From: Elusimicrobiota bacterium
GTDB taxonomy: Bacteria; Elusimicrobiota; Elusimicrobia; UBA1565
Assembly (NCBI GenBank): GCA_016212885.1
Contig: JACRDO010000045.1
Location: forward strand, 1-52,490
DNA: 52,490 nt
Direction: 5' to 3'
The notes beneath the pieces are model-generated. The model saw nothing but the letters and a program-made list of their open reading frames with translations. It made no database searches and was not told the origin of the DNA. How positions within the stretch are numbered: the stretch's first letter is position 1; each line of letters begins with the position of its first letter. A program made the position numbers and the translations under genes. Of this stretch, positions 15,006 to 23,235 are shown one piece after another.

Positions 15006-16394
15006 CTAGACCGCGGCGACGGTCGGGCCCTCGAGCCGCCGCAGGAGGTCGTACCCGGTCTTCCACACGTCCCCGGCCCCGATGGTGAGCACGAGGTCGC
15101 CATGGCGCAGGTCCCGGAGTACGTCCATGGAGCGGAGGAAGGGACGCGCATCGACCCTGGCGCGGCGCAGCGATGAGACGACCAGCGCGGAAGAGACTCC
15201 GCGGATCGGCTGCTCGCCCGCGGGGTAGATGTCGCTCACGTAGACGCGCCAGGCCCTGCGGAAGGCGGGACCGAACTCCTGGTGCAGGCGCAGGGTGCGG
15301 GTGTAGCGGTGCGGCTGGAAGACCGCGACGATCCGCCGTCCGGGGTAGGCGTCGCGCAGGGCGTCCAGCGTGACGCGGATCTCGGTCGGGTGGTGCCCGT
15401 AGTCATCCATGAAGACTACGCCCCGGGCCTCTCCGAGCCGCTCCATCCGGCGGCCGACGCCGCGGAATTCGCCCAGGCCCTTGAAGGCCTTGCGGAGATT
15501 GAATCCCAGGAAATCGCAGACCGCGACCGCGGCCAAGGCGTTGACGGCGTTGTGCCGGCCGCAGACCTTGAGCGCGAGAGGCTCGGCGCGGCGCCCCCGG
15601 CGGGAAACGATCATCCGGAGGCCCGCGGCCTCGTCGATGGATGGAAGGACCCGCGCGGTCCAGTCCGCGCCCGGCTTTAAGCCGTAGGTGATGACCGTGC
15701 GGTCCACCTTGAGCAGAATCTCCCGCAGGCCCGGGTCGTCGGCGCAAAGCACGGCCGCGCCGTAGAAAGGCAGGCGGTGCAGGTGATCGAGGAAGGCGCC
15801 CTTGAGGTTCTGGAGGGTCCCGTAGTGGTCGAGATGGTCCGAGTCGATGTTGGTGACGACCGCGACCAGCGGCAGAAGGCGCAGGAAGGAGCCGTCGGAC
15901 TCGTCGGCCTCGGCGACGAGATAGTCGCCTGCGCCAAGGCGCGCGTTCGCGCCGATGTTCGCGAGCTGTCCGCCGATGATCATCGTGGGGTCCGCGCCGG
16001 CGCAGGAGAGCGCCATGGCGACCATGGAGGTGGTCGTGGTCTTCCCGTGCGAGCCCGCCACGGTGACGGTCCGCTTCATGCGCGCGAGCTCCGCGAGCAT
16101 CTCGGCCCGCGGGACCACGCGAATCCCCGAGCGCCGGGCCGCGGCGAGCTCGCAGTTGGACGGATGCACGGCCGAGCTCGCCACGACGACCTGGGCGCCG
16201 CGGACGTTCCCGGGCCTGTGGCCGGCGAAGATCCTCGCGCCGGCCTGGGAGAGGCGGTGCGTGACCTCGTTGGTCTGGATGTCCGAGCCCGATACCTCGT
16301 AGCCGAGGTTGAGGAGCACCTGGGCGATGCCGCTCATGCCCACTCCTCCAATGCCCACGAAGTGTATCCGGCGCACGAAGCTCCGCATGATCAT
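15006..16394 (-). CDS. murC: UDP-N-acetylmuramate--L-alanine ligase
   Basis: 462 residues. It adds L-alanine to UDP-MurNAc, the first amino acid of the peptidoglycan stem, using ATP. Seen: N-terminal HFVGIGGVGMSGIA nucleotide fold, P-loop GSHGKTTTT (114-122), EADESDGSFL, TNIDSDHLDHYG, GRHNAVNALAA and DDYGHHPTEI, all typical of MurC. I chose the ATG at 16394 because it overlaps the preceding stop as ATGA; ATG at 16388 is an alternative. No other mur genes are nearby, so it is detached from the usual division and cell-wall cluster. Confidence 0.95.
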   Translation of the reverse strand: MIMRSFVRRIHFVGIGGVGMSGIAQVLLNLGYEVSGSDIQTNEVTHRLSQAGARIFAGHRPGNVRGAQVVVASSAVHPSNCELAAARRSGIRVVPRAEMLAELARMKRTVTVAGSHGKTTTTSMVAMALSCAGADPTMIIGGQLANIGANARLGAGDYLVAEADESDGSFLRLLPLVAVVTNIDSDHLDHYGTLQNLKGAFLDHLHRLPFYGAAVLCADDPGLREILLKVDRTVITYGLKPGADWTARVLPSIDEAAGLRMIVSRRGRRAEPLALKVCGRHNAVNALAAVAVCDFLGFNLRKAFKGLGEFRGVGRRMERLGEARGVVFMDDYGHHPTEIRVTLDALRDAYPGRRIVAVFQPHRYTRTLRLHQEFGPAFRRAWRVYVSDIYPAGEQPIRGVSSALVVSSLRRARVDARPFLRSMDVLRDLRHGDLVLTIGAGDVWKTGYDLLRRLEGPTVAAV

Positions 16395-18667
16395 CGCGAT
16401 CCTCCCGCCAGCGGGCGCTCGAGCCATTTGAGGCCCTCGGCCGCGGCGCGGTTCTTCGGGTCGATCTCCAAGGCCTTCCGGTAGGACGCGGCCGCGCCGG
16501 CCTCATCCCCCCGGATGACCTTCGCGACCCCCAGGCCCAGGTGCGCGAGGGCCTCCCGCGGTTCGAGATCGATGGCCCGGATGAAGCAGACCTCGGCCTG
16601 GCTGGAGTTGCCGAGCGTCGTGTAGCCGATGCCCTGGACCAGCCAGCCCAGGGACGAAGACGGAGGCGGATCCTCGGGCCTGGGCAGGGCCTCCTCGACG
16701 ATCGACATCCAGCCCGTTCCGATGACCCAGAGGCCCAGGTCGTTGCCGACATCGTGCGGCTGGAAGGAGACGCGGCTTTTCTCATCGGCCGCGGACGCGC
16801 GCTGGGCCGGACCTTCGGAGAAGGAGAGGTTCATGCCGAGGCGGACCTCCGCGTCCTTGGGGGCCTTGGCGAGGGCCTCGCGCAGGTCCGCGATGACGGC
16901 CCGGACGTCCGCCTCCCGCGCGGCAGCGTCGCAGACGCGCAGGGAGAACTCCCTGCGCGAGGCGATGGTCTGGGCCTGGGGCCCCCCTCCGGCGCGCTCC
17001 AATGCCTGCTTGAGGGAAGATGGCCCGTCGGTCCGCCCGGGGGACTTGACGAGCTTCGGCTTGGGCACGAAGACCATGTCCACGCCCAGGGCTGCGTCCC
17101 GGTCCAGCGGGAGCCGAAGCAGGTTGCGCGAGAGGATCTCGAGCGGGCCGGAGGAGCCCTCCGCGAGAGGAGGGCTCTCCGAGGGCTCCTCGGGCTTCTC
17201 CTCCCCCTCCTTCGAGCGCCCTCCGTAGGACACGGAGAGGGCGAGGCCGCCGCCCCGGCCCTCCGGCGTGAGATGGAAGACTCCGGCAAGGGACTCTCGC
17301 GTTTTATCGAAGCGCTTGTCCAGGAGGTAGGCCCGCGCGAGCCGGTAGCGCGCGACCGAGTCCTTCTCCTTTAGGCGGACCGCCTTGCGGAACATATCGG
17401 CCGCGTCCTTCATGCGTCCCATGCGCTCATAGATGGATCCGAGCTCGAGGAGGGCTTCCTGGTAGGATTGGTAGCGCGAGACAGCGGCCTTCAAGGCCTC
17501 GACCGCCTCTTCGTCGCGGCCGAGCTTCCGGTAGAGCGAGCCGACCTGGAACCGGTAGAGGGGATGGTCCGGGTCGTAGGCCGCCGCTTTCCTGAAATGG
17601 TCCAGGGCCTCGACGTATTTGCCGTCCCCGTCCTCCAGGGACCCCAGGTTCATCTGGATGTCCGCCCGGCGGGGGTCGTTCTTCTCGGCGAGCTTGAACT
17701 CTCCGTAGGCCTTGGCCGTGTTCCCGCGCCAGGCGTACACGATGCCCAGCAGCAGGTGAGCTTGCGCGTTGTCGGGCTCGATCTTGATGCTTTCGTTGAA
17801 CTCGGCTTCGGCCAGGTCCACCCGGCCGGACCAATAGTAGGCCACTCCCAGCATGCGATGGCTGAGGGCGTCACCCGGGTTGCGGACCACGGCCTTCGAG
17901 AATTCGCGCACCGCGTCGTCGTAGCGCTTCCCCTCCATGTCCCGGGAGCCCTGCATCAAGTCGCGCGCCGCCTGCGCCTGCATCAGCATGTCCCAATAGG
18001 TCGTCTGGCCCTCCTGGGTCTTCTCGGCCCGGCACGGCGAGGGGGCGCAGAGCGCGGCGAGCAGGAGGAGGCAGGCGGCCGAAAGGCGCAGGTGCCGCGC
18101 CGCGGCCGCCAGCGCGCGGCCGCGGTGGCTGATGCGGTTCTTCTCATCGGGCGCGAGCTCGGCCAGGGTCCGTCCGCGCTCCGGGATGAAGAAGACGGGA
18201 TCGTAGCCGAACCCGTTCGTCCCGGAGGGCCGCTCCGCGATGACGCCGTCGAGGCGGCCTTCGAAGAGGAGAACGTCTTCACCGTCGGCAAAAGCGATGA
18301 TGCAGCGGAAGGCGGCCTTGCGGCCTTCGGGCGGGACCCCCTCAAGCTCCCTGAGCAGCTTCGCGTTGTTCGCCGCGTAATCGCAGCCGGGCCCCGCGTA
18401 GCGGGCGGAAAGCACCCCCGGAGCGCCGCCAAGGCGCTCGACTTCGAGCCCCGAGTCGTCGGCGAGCGCCCGCAAGCCTGTGGCGCGCGCGGCGGCGAGA
18501 GCCTTCTTGCGCGCGTTCTCCTCCAAAGTCAGGCCGTCTTCCGCCACCTCGGGCGCCTGAGGGAACTCCGCGAGGGAGCGGAGGTCTAAGTCCAGGCCCG
18601 CGCCTTTGAGCATCGCGGATATCTCGGCGGTCTTGTGGGGGTTGTGCGTCGCGAGGACGAGTTTCAT
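16391..18667 (-). CDS. XTP/dITP diphosphatase (RdgB/HAM1) fused to a hydrophobic segment and TPR domain
   Basis: 758 residues in one uninterrupted frame. Residues 1-193 are a complete RdgB/Ham1 house-cleaning pyrophosphatase: LATHNPHKTAEI, LTLEENARKKA, DDSGLEVERLGGAPG, GTNGFGYDPVF, KNRISHRGRAL. Residues 194-214 read like a signal peptide (RLSAACLLLLAALCAPSPCRA), followed by seven or more TPR-like units to about 445, a low-complexity linker, a middle domain and C-terminal TPRs (675-750). Between the parts there is no stop and no ATG, GTG or TTG start; only CTG is available. So it is either a genuine fusion, a CTG-started internal gene, or two genes merged by a lost stop. It heads the murC-rsmA operon. 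Confidence 0.8.
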   Translation of the reverse strand: MKLVLATHNPHKTAEISAMLKGAGLDLDLRSLAEFPQAPEVAEDGLTLEENARKKALAAARATGLRALADDSGLEVERLGGAPGVLSARYAGPGCDYAANNAKLLRELEGVPPEGRKAAFRCIIAFADGEDVLLFEGRLDGVIAERPSGTNGFGYDPVFFIPERGRTLAELAPDEKNRISHRGRALAAAARHLRLSAACLLLLAALCAPSPCRAEKTQEGQTTYWDMLMQAQAARDLMQGSRDMEGKRYDDAVREFSKAVVRNPGDALSHRMLGVAYYWSGRVDLAEAEFNESIKIEPDNAQAHLLLGIVYAWRGNTAKAYGEFKLAEKNDPRRADIQMNLGSLEDGDGKYVEALDHFRKAAAYDPDHPLYRFQVGSLYRKLGRDEEAVEALKAAVSRYQSYQEALLELGSIYERMGRMKDAADMFRKAVRLKEKDSVARYRLARAYLLDKRFDKTRESLAGVFHLTPEGRGGGLALSVSYGGRSKEGEEKPEEPSESPPLAEGSSGPLEILSRNLLRLPLDRDAALGVDMVFVPKPKLVKSPGRTDGPSSLKQALERAGGGPQAQTIASRREFSLRVCDAAAREADVRAVIADLREALAKAPKDAEVRLGMNLSFSEGPAQRASAADEKSRVSFQPHDVGNDLGLWVIGTGWMSIVEEALPRPEDPPPSSSLGWLVQGIGYTTLGNSSQAEVCFIRAIDLEPREALAHLGLGVAKVIRGDEAGAAASYRKALEIDPKNRAAAEGLKWLERPLAGGSR

Positions 18668-18677
18668 CCGGTCGCCA

Positions 18678-18750
18678 CAAGTGTACTATTGCGGCCGCGT
18701 GCCTCACAAGTCGAGCAGTTTGGATGTTCGGGACGAAAATTGTACACTTG
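18678..18750. repeat. inverted-repeat element upstream of the BON-protein gene
   Basis: CAAGTGTAC (18678-18686) and GTACACTTG (18742-18750) form a perfect 9-bp inverted repeat 55 bp apart, inside the divergent promoter region of the RdgB-TPR and BON genes. Between the arms, GGATGTTCGGGACGA (18722-18736) is identical, in reverse complement, to 3954-3968 of the palindrome cluster in the ligase gene. TACACT (18743-18748) could act as a -10 for the BON gene. It may be an operator, a copy of a dispersed element, or both. Confidence 0.5.
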
Positions 18751-18761
18751 CGGCGTACGTA

Positions 18762-19061
18762 ATGGATATCAGGAGCCTGCTGGCCGCCCTCCTCATCGGA
18801 GCCTTCTGCGCCGGCGCCGGCTGCATGCGCGCCATGAATCCTGAGGACGTCAGCGACCCCGGCATCACGGCCCGCGTCAAAGCCGAGCTGAAAGCCCACA
18901 AGGAGATCGACGTCCAATACCTCGACGTGAGCACCAACATGGGGGTCGTCACGATCTCCGGCCTGACCGAGTCTCCCGAGACCAAGCGCAGGATCAATAA
19001 GCTCGTCCGCCGCATTCCTGGAGTCAAGCAGCTGTTGCTGAACCTGCTCATCCAGGAGTGA
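18762..19061 (+). CDS. small BON-domain protein, probable lipoprotein
   Basis: 99 residues. The N-terminus MDIRSLLAALLIGAFCAGAGC is a lipoprotein-type signal with a slightly irregular lipobox (GAGC, lacking the usual leucine at -3). Residues ~31-98 match one BON domain (ITARVKAELKAHKEI, VSTNMGVVTISGLTES), a phospholipid-associating fold of periplasmic and outer-membrane maintenance proteins. Its stop lies one base before the start of the TolC-like gene, so it is the first gene of the export operon and may help its envelope assembly. An upstream extension of the frame is rejected because it runs through the promoter repeat. Confidence 0.8.
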   Translation: MDIRSLLAALLIGAFCAGAGCMRAMNPEDVSDPGITARVKAELKAHKEIDVQYLDVSTNMGVVTISGLTESPETKRRINKLVRRIPGVKQLLLNLLIQE

Positions 19062-19062
19062 T

Positions 19063-20364
19063 GTGACCCCCGCCGTCCTAGCGTTGTTGCTCTGCCCGCC
19101 CGTTGCCGCGGCGCAGCCGGTTCCCTCGATCTTCACCGCGGCGGGCTACGTTCGCGCGGTCCTCGACGCCTCGCCCGAGGTGCGCCAGGCGGCGGACCTC
19201 TTCGAGTCGGCTCGCGCGGCCTGGAAGTCGCAGGCCGCAGCTGCCTGGCTGCCGACTTTGGGGTTCACGGGCCTGACCTACCCTTACGGCCATGACTTGG
19301 CCCAGTCCTACCGCTTCCAGCGCTGGAACCTCGCTCGTCCGGACACGAGCCTCACCACGAGCCTCAACTGGAACCTCTTCAACAGCATGGCGGACTCCTA
19401 CAAGGTGCGCCAGGCCGCCCTCTCTCGGGACTCAGCGGAGGCTTCCTTCTCGAATGCGCGCCAAGCGCGGGCTTTCGCCGCGGCGCAGGCGTTCTACGAC
19501 CTGGGTCTGAAGGACCGGCTCCTGGAGGTGGCTGGCGAGAGCCTCAAGATCCAGAAGGACGGCTTCGACCTGACGCGGGACCTCTACCAAAACGGCATGA
19601 AGAGCCTCGCGGACCTGCTCAAAAGCGAGACGGACTGGCACTCGAGCGAGCTCAACCTCGCCCAGGCCCAGGCCAACCGCAGGCAGTCCCTCCTGCAGTT
19701 CAACCTGCTCGTGGGCCGTCCGGCCGACGCGCCCGCGGCGCTCGCCTCCGAGCTCGACCCCGGGACCACGGCCCTGCCGGGCCTGGCCCAAGACGAGGAT
19801 GCAGCCTTAAGCCGCCGTCCCGAGATGGCCCTGGCGCGCCTGAGCGTGGAGGTCCGCGAGCTCGCGTCGACGCAGGCCCTGCGCGACGGGGCGCCCCAGC
19901 TTACCCTCGACGCCTCATGGAACCGCACGGACCACGGCTCCAGCATCGGCAACCTGAGCACGAACCCGAACTACCAGCTGGCCCTCGGCTTGGCCCTGCC
20001 TTCCGGGTTCAACGCCGCCTCCCAGTGGTTCAACGCGTCCGCGGCCCGATCCCAGGCCGCGGCGGCCCGGCAAAGCCTGGCCGCGACCGCCCGCCAGGTC
20101 CGCAGCGAGGTCCACGCCGCCTACATCGCCCTCGAGTCCGCGCTGACGGCCTACCGCATCGCGGCCGTCACGGAGGGCATCGCCCAGCGCAACCTTGAGC
20201 TCGTCAACGAGCAGTACAAGCAGGGCTCTGCCGACGTCATCCGGCTGGCCCAGGCCCAGCTCGACTACCTCACCTCCCGCACACGGCGCGCCCAGGCGCT
20301 CTTCTGCGCCCTGGTGAGCCGCTTCCAGTACCGCCTTGCGATCGGAGAACCCCTATGGAGATGA
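19063..20364 (+). CDS. TolC-family outer-membrane efflux protein
   Basis: 433 residues with GTG start and a short signal peptide (LLLCPPVAAAQ). The body is two repeated helical halves typical of TolC/OEP proteins, with a barrel strand region in each: the first ends in YRFQRWNLARPDTSLTTSLNW, the second in YQLALGLALPSGFNAASQ. It would form the trimeric outer-membrane duct for the adaptor and ABC transporter encoded directly downstream. It overlaps the adaptor gene by 10 nt. Confidence 0.9.
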   Translation: MTPAVLALLLCPPVAAAQPVPSIFTAAGYVRAVLDASPEVRQAADLFESARAAWKSQAAAAWLPTLGFTGLTYPYGHDLAQSYRFQRWNLARPDTSLTTSLNWNLFNSMADSYKVRQAALSRDSAEASFSNARQARAFAAAQAFYDLGLKDRLLEVAGESLKIQKDGFDLTRDLYQNGMKSLADLLKSETDWHSSELNLAQAQANRRQSLLQFNLLVGRPADAPAALASELDPGTTALPGLAQDEDAALSRRPEMALARLSVEVRELASTQALRDGAPQLTLDASWNRTDHGSSIGNLSTNPNYQLALGLALPSGFNAASQWFNASAARSQAAAARQSLAATARQVRSEVHAAYIALESALTAYRIAAVTEGIAQRNLELVNEQYKQGSADVIRLAQAQLDYLTSRTRRAQALFCALVSRFQYRLAIGEPLWR

Positions 20365-21305
20365 GCAGGATCTTCACCTGGCGCCGCGTCATCGTCGTCG
20401 CCCTGCTCGCCTTAGCCGCAGGAGGCGGCTATTGGATATACAAGCGCCGCGCCAAGAGCCCGCCCAAACCCGAACCGGCCGCTGATACGGTCAAGGTCTC
20501 CCGCGGCGACCTGTCGGTGCACTTCACGGACTCGGGCGAGCTCGCCCCGAAGAACTACGTGGACGTCGCCTCCAAGGTGAGCGGCCGCGTGACCGAGCTC
20601 CTGGTCGAGGAGGGCCGCCGGGTCGCCAAGGGCGATAAGCTCGCCATCATCCAGCCCGGGAAGACCGAGGCCGAGCGCTACGTGCCCTTCACCCTGCTCT
20701 CGCCCATGTCCGGCACCGTGATGCGCTACCAGAAGCAGGGCAGCTACCAGGAGGAGAGCCGCATCGCGCGCCTGGGCGACTACGTGACCGGCCTCATGGA
20801 CTCCGTCACCCCGACCTACCTCATGACCATCGGGGACCTCTCCAGCCTGCTGGTCAAGATGAAGATCAGCGAGATGGACGTGCTCAAGCTCAAGGAAGGG
20901 ATGTCCGTGGCCGTCACCGTGGACGCCATGCCCGGCGCGAGCTTCCCCTCGCGCGTCACCTTGGTCTCGCCCCAGGCGGACAAGGACAGCAACAACCTCA
21001 AGACCTTCAAGGTCGAGGTCACCTTGGGGAACCGGGACCCGCGCCTGAAGCCCGGCATGACCGCGCGGGTGGACGGCCTGCTCGACACCCGCAAGAACGT
21101 CCTTAAAATCCCGCTCTCCGGCGTGTTCGAGGAAGAGGGCGCGGAGTACGCCTACATCAAGGGCAAGGACAAGGACGCCAAGCCCGCCCGCGTGAAGCTC
21201 AAGCTCGGTCTGCGCAGCGAGACCGACGTCGAGGTCAAAGGCGGCCTGCGGGTGGGCGACGAGCTGCTCACCGAGAAGCCCGCGGCCGAGGTCAAGAAGC
21301 CGTGA
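20355..21305 (+). CDS. HlyD/MacA-type periplasmic adaptor, short form
   Basis: 316 residues. N-terminal membrane anchor (about 9-29), then a split lipoyl domain (SGRVTELLVEEGRRVAKGDKLAII ... LSPMSGTV), a beta-barrel domain (GDLSSLLVKMKISEMDVLKL) and a membrane-proximal domain to the end. The helical hairpin that usually separates the lipoyl halves and docks onto TolC is reduced to about 18 residues, much shorter than in MacA. It links the inner-membrane ABC complex to the TolC-like duct. Its last codons overlap the ATPase GTG. Confidence 0.87.
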   Translation: MEMSRIFTWRRVIVVALLALAAGGGYWIYKRRAKSPPKPEPAADTVKVSRGDLSVHFTDSGELAPKNYVDVASKVSGRVTELLVEEGRRVAKGDKLAIIQPGKTEAERYVPFTLLSPMSGTVMRYQKQGSYQEESRIARLGDYVTGLMDSVTPTYLMTIGDLSSLLVKMKISEMDVLKLKEGMSVAVTVDAMPGASFPSRVTLVSPQADKDSNNLKTFKVEVTLGNRDPRLKPGMTARVDGLLDTRKNVLKIPLSGVFEEEGAEYAYIKGKDKDAKPARVKLKLGLRSETDVEVKGGLRVGDELLTEKPAAEVKKP

Positions 21306-21961
21306 TCGAGTGCCGGGACGTCGTGCGGGTCTACGGGCAGGAGAAGAAGGGCTTCCGGGCCCTGCAGGGGGTCAGCTTCATGGTGGCGGCCGGAGAGTTC
21401 TCCGCGATCATGGGCCCCTCCGGCTGCGGCAAGTCCACCCTGCTCAACATCCTCGGACTCCTGGACCGGCCGACGACGGGGCAGTTCCTCCTCAAGGGGA
21501 CGGACGCTTCGCGCATGGGCGACGGCGAGCGCACCCTGCTGCGCCGTCAGACCATCGGCTTCGTGTTCCAGGCGTTCAACCTCCTGCCGCGCCTGAGCGC
21601 GCTGGAGAACGTCTGCCTGCCCATGACCTACGCCGGAGCCAGGCGGGCGGAGCGGGAGGCCCGGGCCCGGGAGCTCCTGGAGAAGGTGGGGCTCAAGGAC
21701 AAGGCCCTCCGTCCGCCGGTAGAGCTCTCGGGAGGCGAGCGGCAGAGGGTGGGCATCGCCCGGGCCCTGGCCAACCGCCCCGCTCTGCTCCTGGCGGATG
21801 AGCCCACCGGCAACCTCGACTCCAAATCCAGCGCGGACATCCTGGCCATGCTCCAGGAGCTGCACAAAGAAGGCCTGACCATCATCCTCGTCACCCACGA
21901 CCCGAACATCGCCAAGGCCGCGGACCGTGTTCTGCGGCTGAAGGACGGCAGGCTGGAGTGA
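21302..21961 (+). CDS. ABC transporter ATP-binding protein (MacB/LolD type)
   Basis: 219 residues, a single nucleotide-binding domain: Walker A GPSGCGKST (38-46), Q-loop FQAFN, signature LSGGERQR (142-149), Walker B LLLADEPTG (162-170) and H-loop THD (H199). The closest functional group is the MacB/LolD/FtsE class, which drives mechanotransmission-type export rather than conventional transport. GTG start overlapping the adaptor stop; overlaps permease 1 by GTGA. The separate ATPase means the permeases are not MacB-like fusions. Confidence 0.93.
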   Translation: MIECRDVVRVYGQEKKGFRALQGVSFMVAAGEFSAIMGPSGCGKSTLLNILGLLDRPTTGQFLLKGTDASRMGDGERTLLRRQTIGFVFQAFNLLPRLSALENVCLPMTYAGARRAEREARARELLEKVGLKDKALRPPVELSGGERQRVGIARALANRPALLLADEPTGNLDSKSSADILAMLQELHKEGLTIILVTHDPNIAKAADRVLRLKDGRLE

Positions 21962-23235
21962 AGGTCTTCGAGGCCCTGCGCACCGGCTTTCGGGAGATCC
22001 GCGCCCACAAGTCGCGCTCGGCCCTCAGCTTCTCCGCGGTGGCCATCGGCGTGGCGTCCATGCTCTACACCTTCGCCCAGACCCACGGCATGAACCGGGA
22101 GATCGGCAGGGCCATCGGCCTCATCGGCCCGGGCCGGCTCAGCGTCGAGGCGAAGAAGGACTACGTGTCGAAAGGCCTCTCGCCGGGGCTTACGGCCGAC
22201 GACGCGCTGGAAATCCGCCTGTCCATGCCCGAGCTCTACATGGTCTATCCCAGCGCCAGGCATTGGATCGAGGAGCTGCTGGTCGCCGGGCGCAAGTTCG
22301 ACAGCGTCCTCGTCATGGGGACCACGCCGGACTGGGCCAAGCGTGATTGGGTGTACACCCAGCGGGGGCGCTGGCTCAGCGACCTGGACCTCCGGCAGGC
22401 GAGCCGCGTCTGCGTGGTCATCGAGCCGGGAGGCTGGGTCAAGAAGCCTTTCTGGGCGAGCTGGATGTGGGAGGGCCCCTTCGAGGGCTTCCTCAAGCGC
22501 CACGACATGCTGGGCAAGGACCTCATCCTGGGGGGCCACAGCTTCAGGGTGGTGGGCGCCTTGCGCGACCCTCCCGCGGACAAGGACCCCCGGTGGGGCC
22601 GCTATTCGGAAGGGAACGTTTCCATCCTCATGCCGGTCACGGCGATGCACTCGCTGATGTTCCAGTACGGGCAGAAGCATCCCCGCTCAGTGGACTCGAT
22701 CCAGGTGGACACCGGAAACGAGAAGACCCTGCCAGCTGCCAAGCGCATGATCGCCTCCATCCTCAAGCGCCGGCACAAAGGCGAGGATGATTTCGAGATC
22801 AAGGACAGCCGCGAGGAGATCGAGGGCCAGCTCAAGGAGACGGCCAAATACACCCTGGCCGCGACCCTCCTGGGCGCGGTGGCCATCCTCGCGGGCGGCA
22901 TCGGCATCCTCAACGTGACCTTGGCGGCCCTCTTTGCGCGCGTCAAGGAGATCGGCATACGCCGCGCCGTGGGCGCGACGCGCCTGGACATCCTCTCCCA
23001 GTTCGTGGCCGAGGCAATGCTCCTGGGGCTTTGCGGCGGGGTGGCGGGCTCGGCCCTGGGGGCCGGCGGCATCGCGTATCTGGCCCGGCACACGGACAGG
23101 GACCTGGCGTCCTTGACCTGGTACCATTTCGCGGCCGCCCTCGCCCTGGCCGGCGCCACGGGCTTCTTCTTCTCGCTCTACCCGGCCTGGAAGGCCGCGG
23201 CCTTGGATCCCGTCGAGGCGCTCCGCGATGAGTGA
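21958..23235 (+). CDS. MacB/FtsX-type ABC permease 1
   Basis: 425 residues. One N-terminal membrane helix, a large periplasmic MacB_PCD-type domain and three C-terminal membrane helices of the FtsX fold (TLLGAVAILAGGIGILNVTL, then VKEIGIRRAVGATRLDI, the typical cytoplasmic loop). The four-helix plan matches mechanotransmission transporters such as MacB. It is homologous along its length to the next gene, so an ancestral duplication gave two different permease subunits. GTG start overlapping the ATPase stop. Confidence 0.9.
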   Translation: MKVFEALRTGFREIRAHKSRSALSFSAVAIGVASMLYTFAQTHGMNREIGRAIGLIGPGRLSVEAKKDYVSKGLSPGLTADDALEIRLSMPELYMVYPSARHWIEELLVAGRKFDSVLVMGTTPDWAKRDWVYTQRGRWLSDLDLRQASRVCVVIEPGGWVKKPFWASWMWEGPFEGFLKRHDMLGKDLILGGHSFRVVGALRDPPADKDPRWGRYSEGNVSILMPVTAMHSLMFQYGQKHPRSVDSIQVDTGNEKTLPAAKRMIASILKRRHKGEDDFEIKDSREEIEGQLKETAKYTLAATLLGAVAILAGGIGILNVTLAALFARVKEIGIRRAVGATRLDILSQFVAEAMLLGLCGGVAGSALGAGGIAYLARHTDRDLASLTWYHFAAALALAGATGFFFSLYPAWKAAALDPVEALRDE

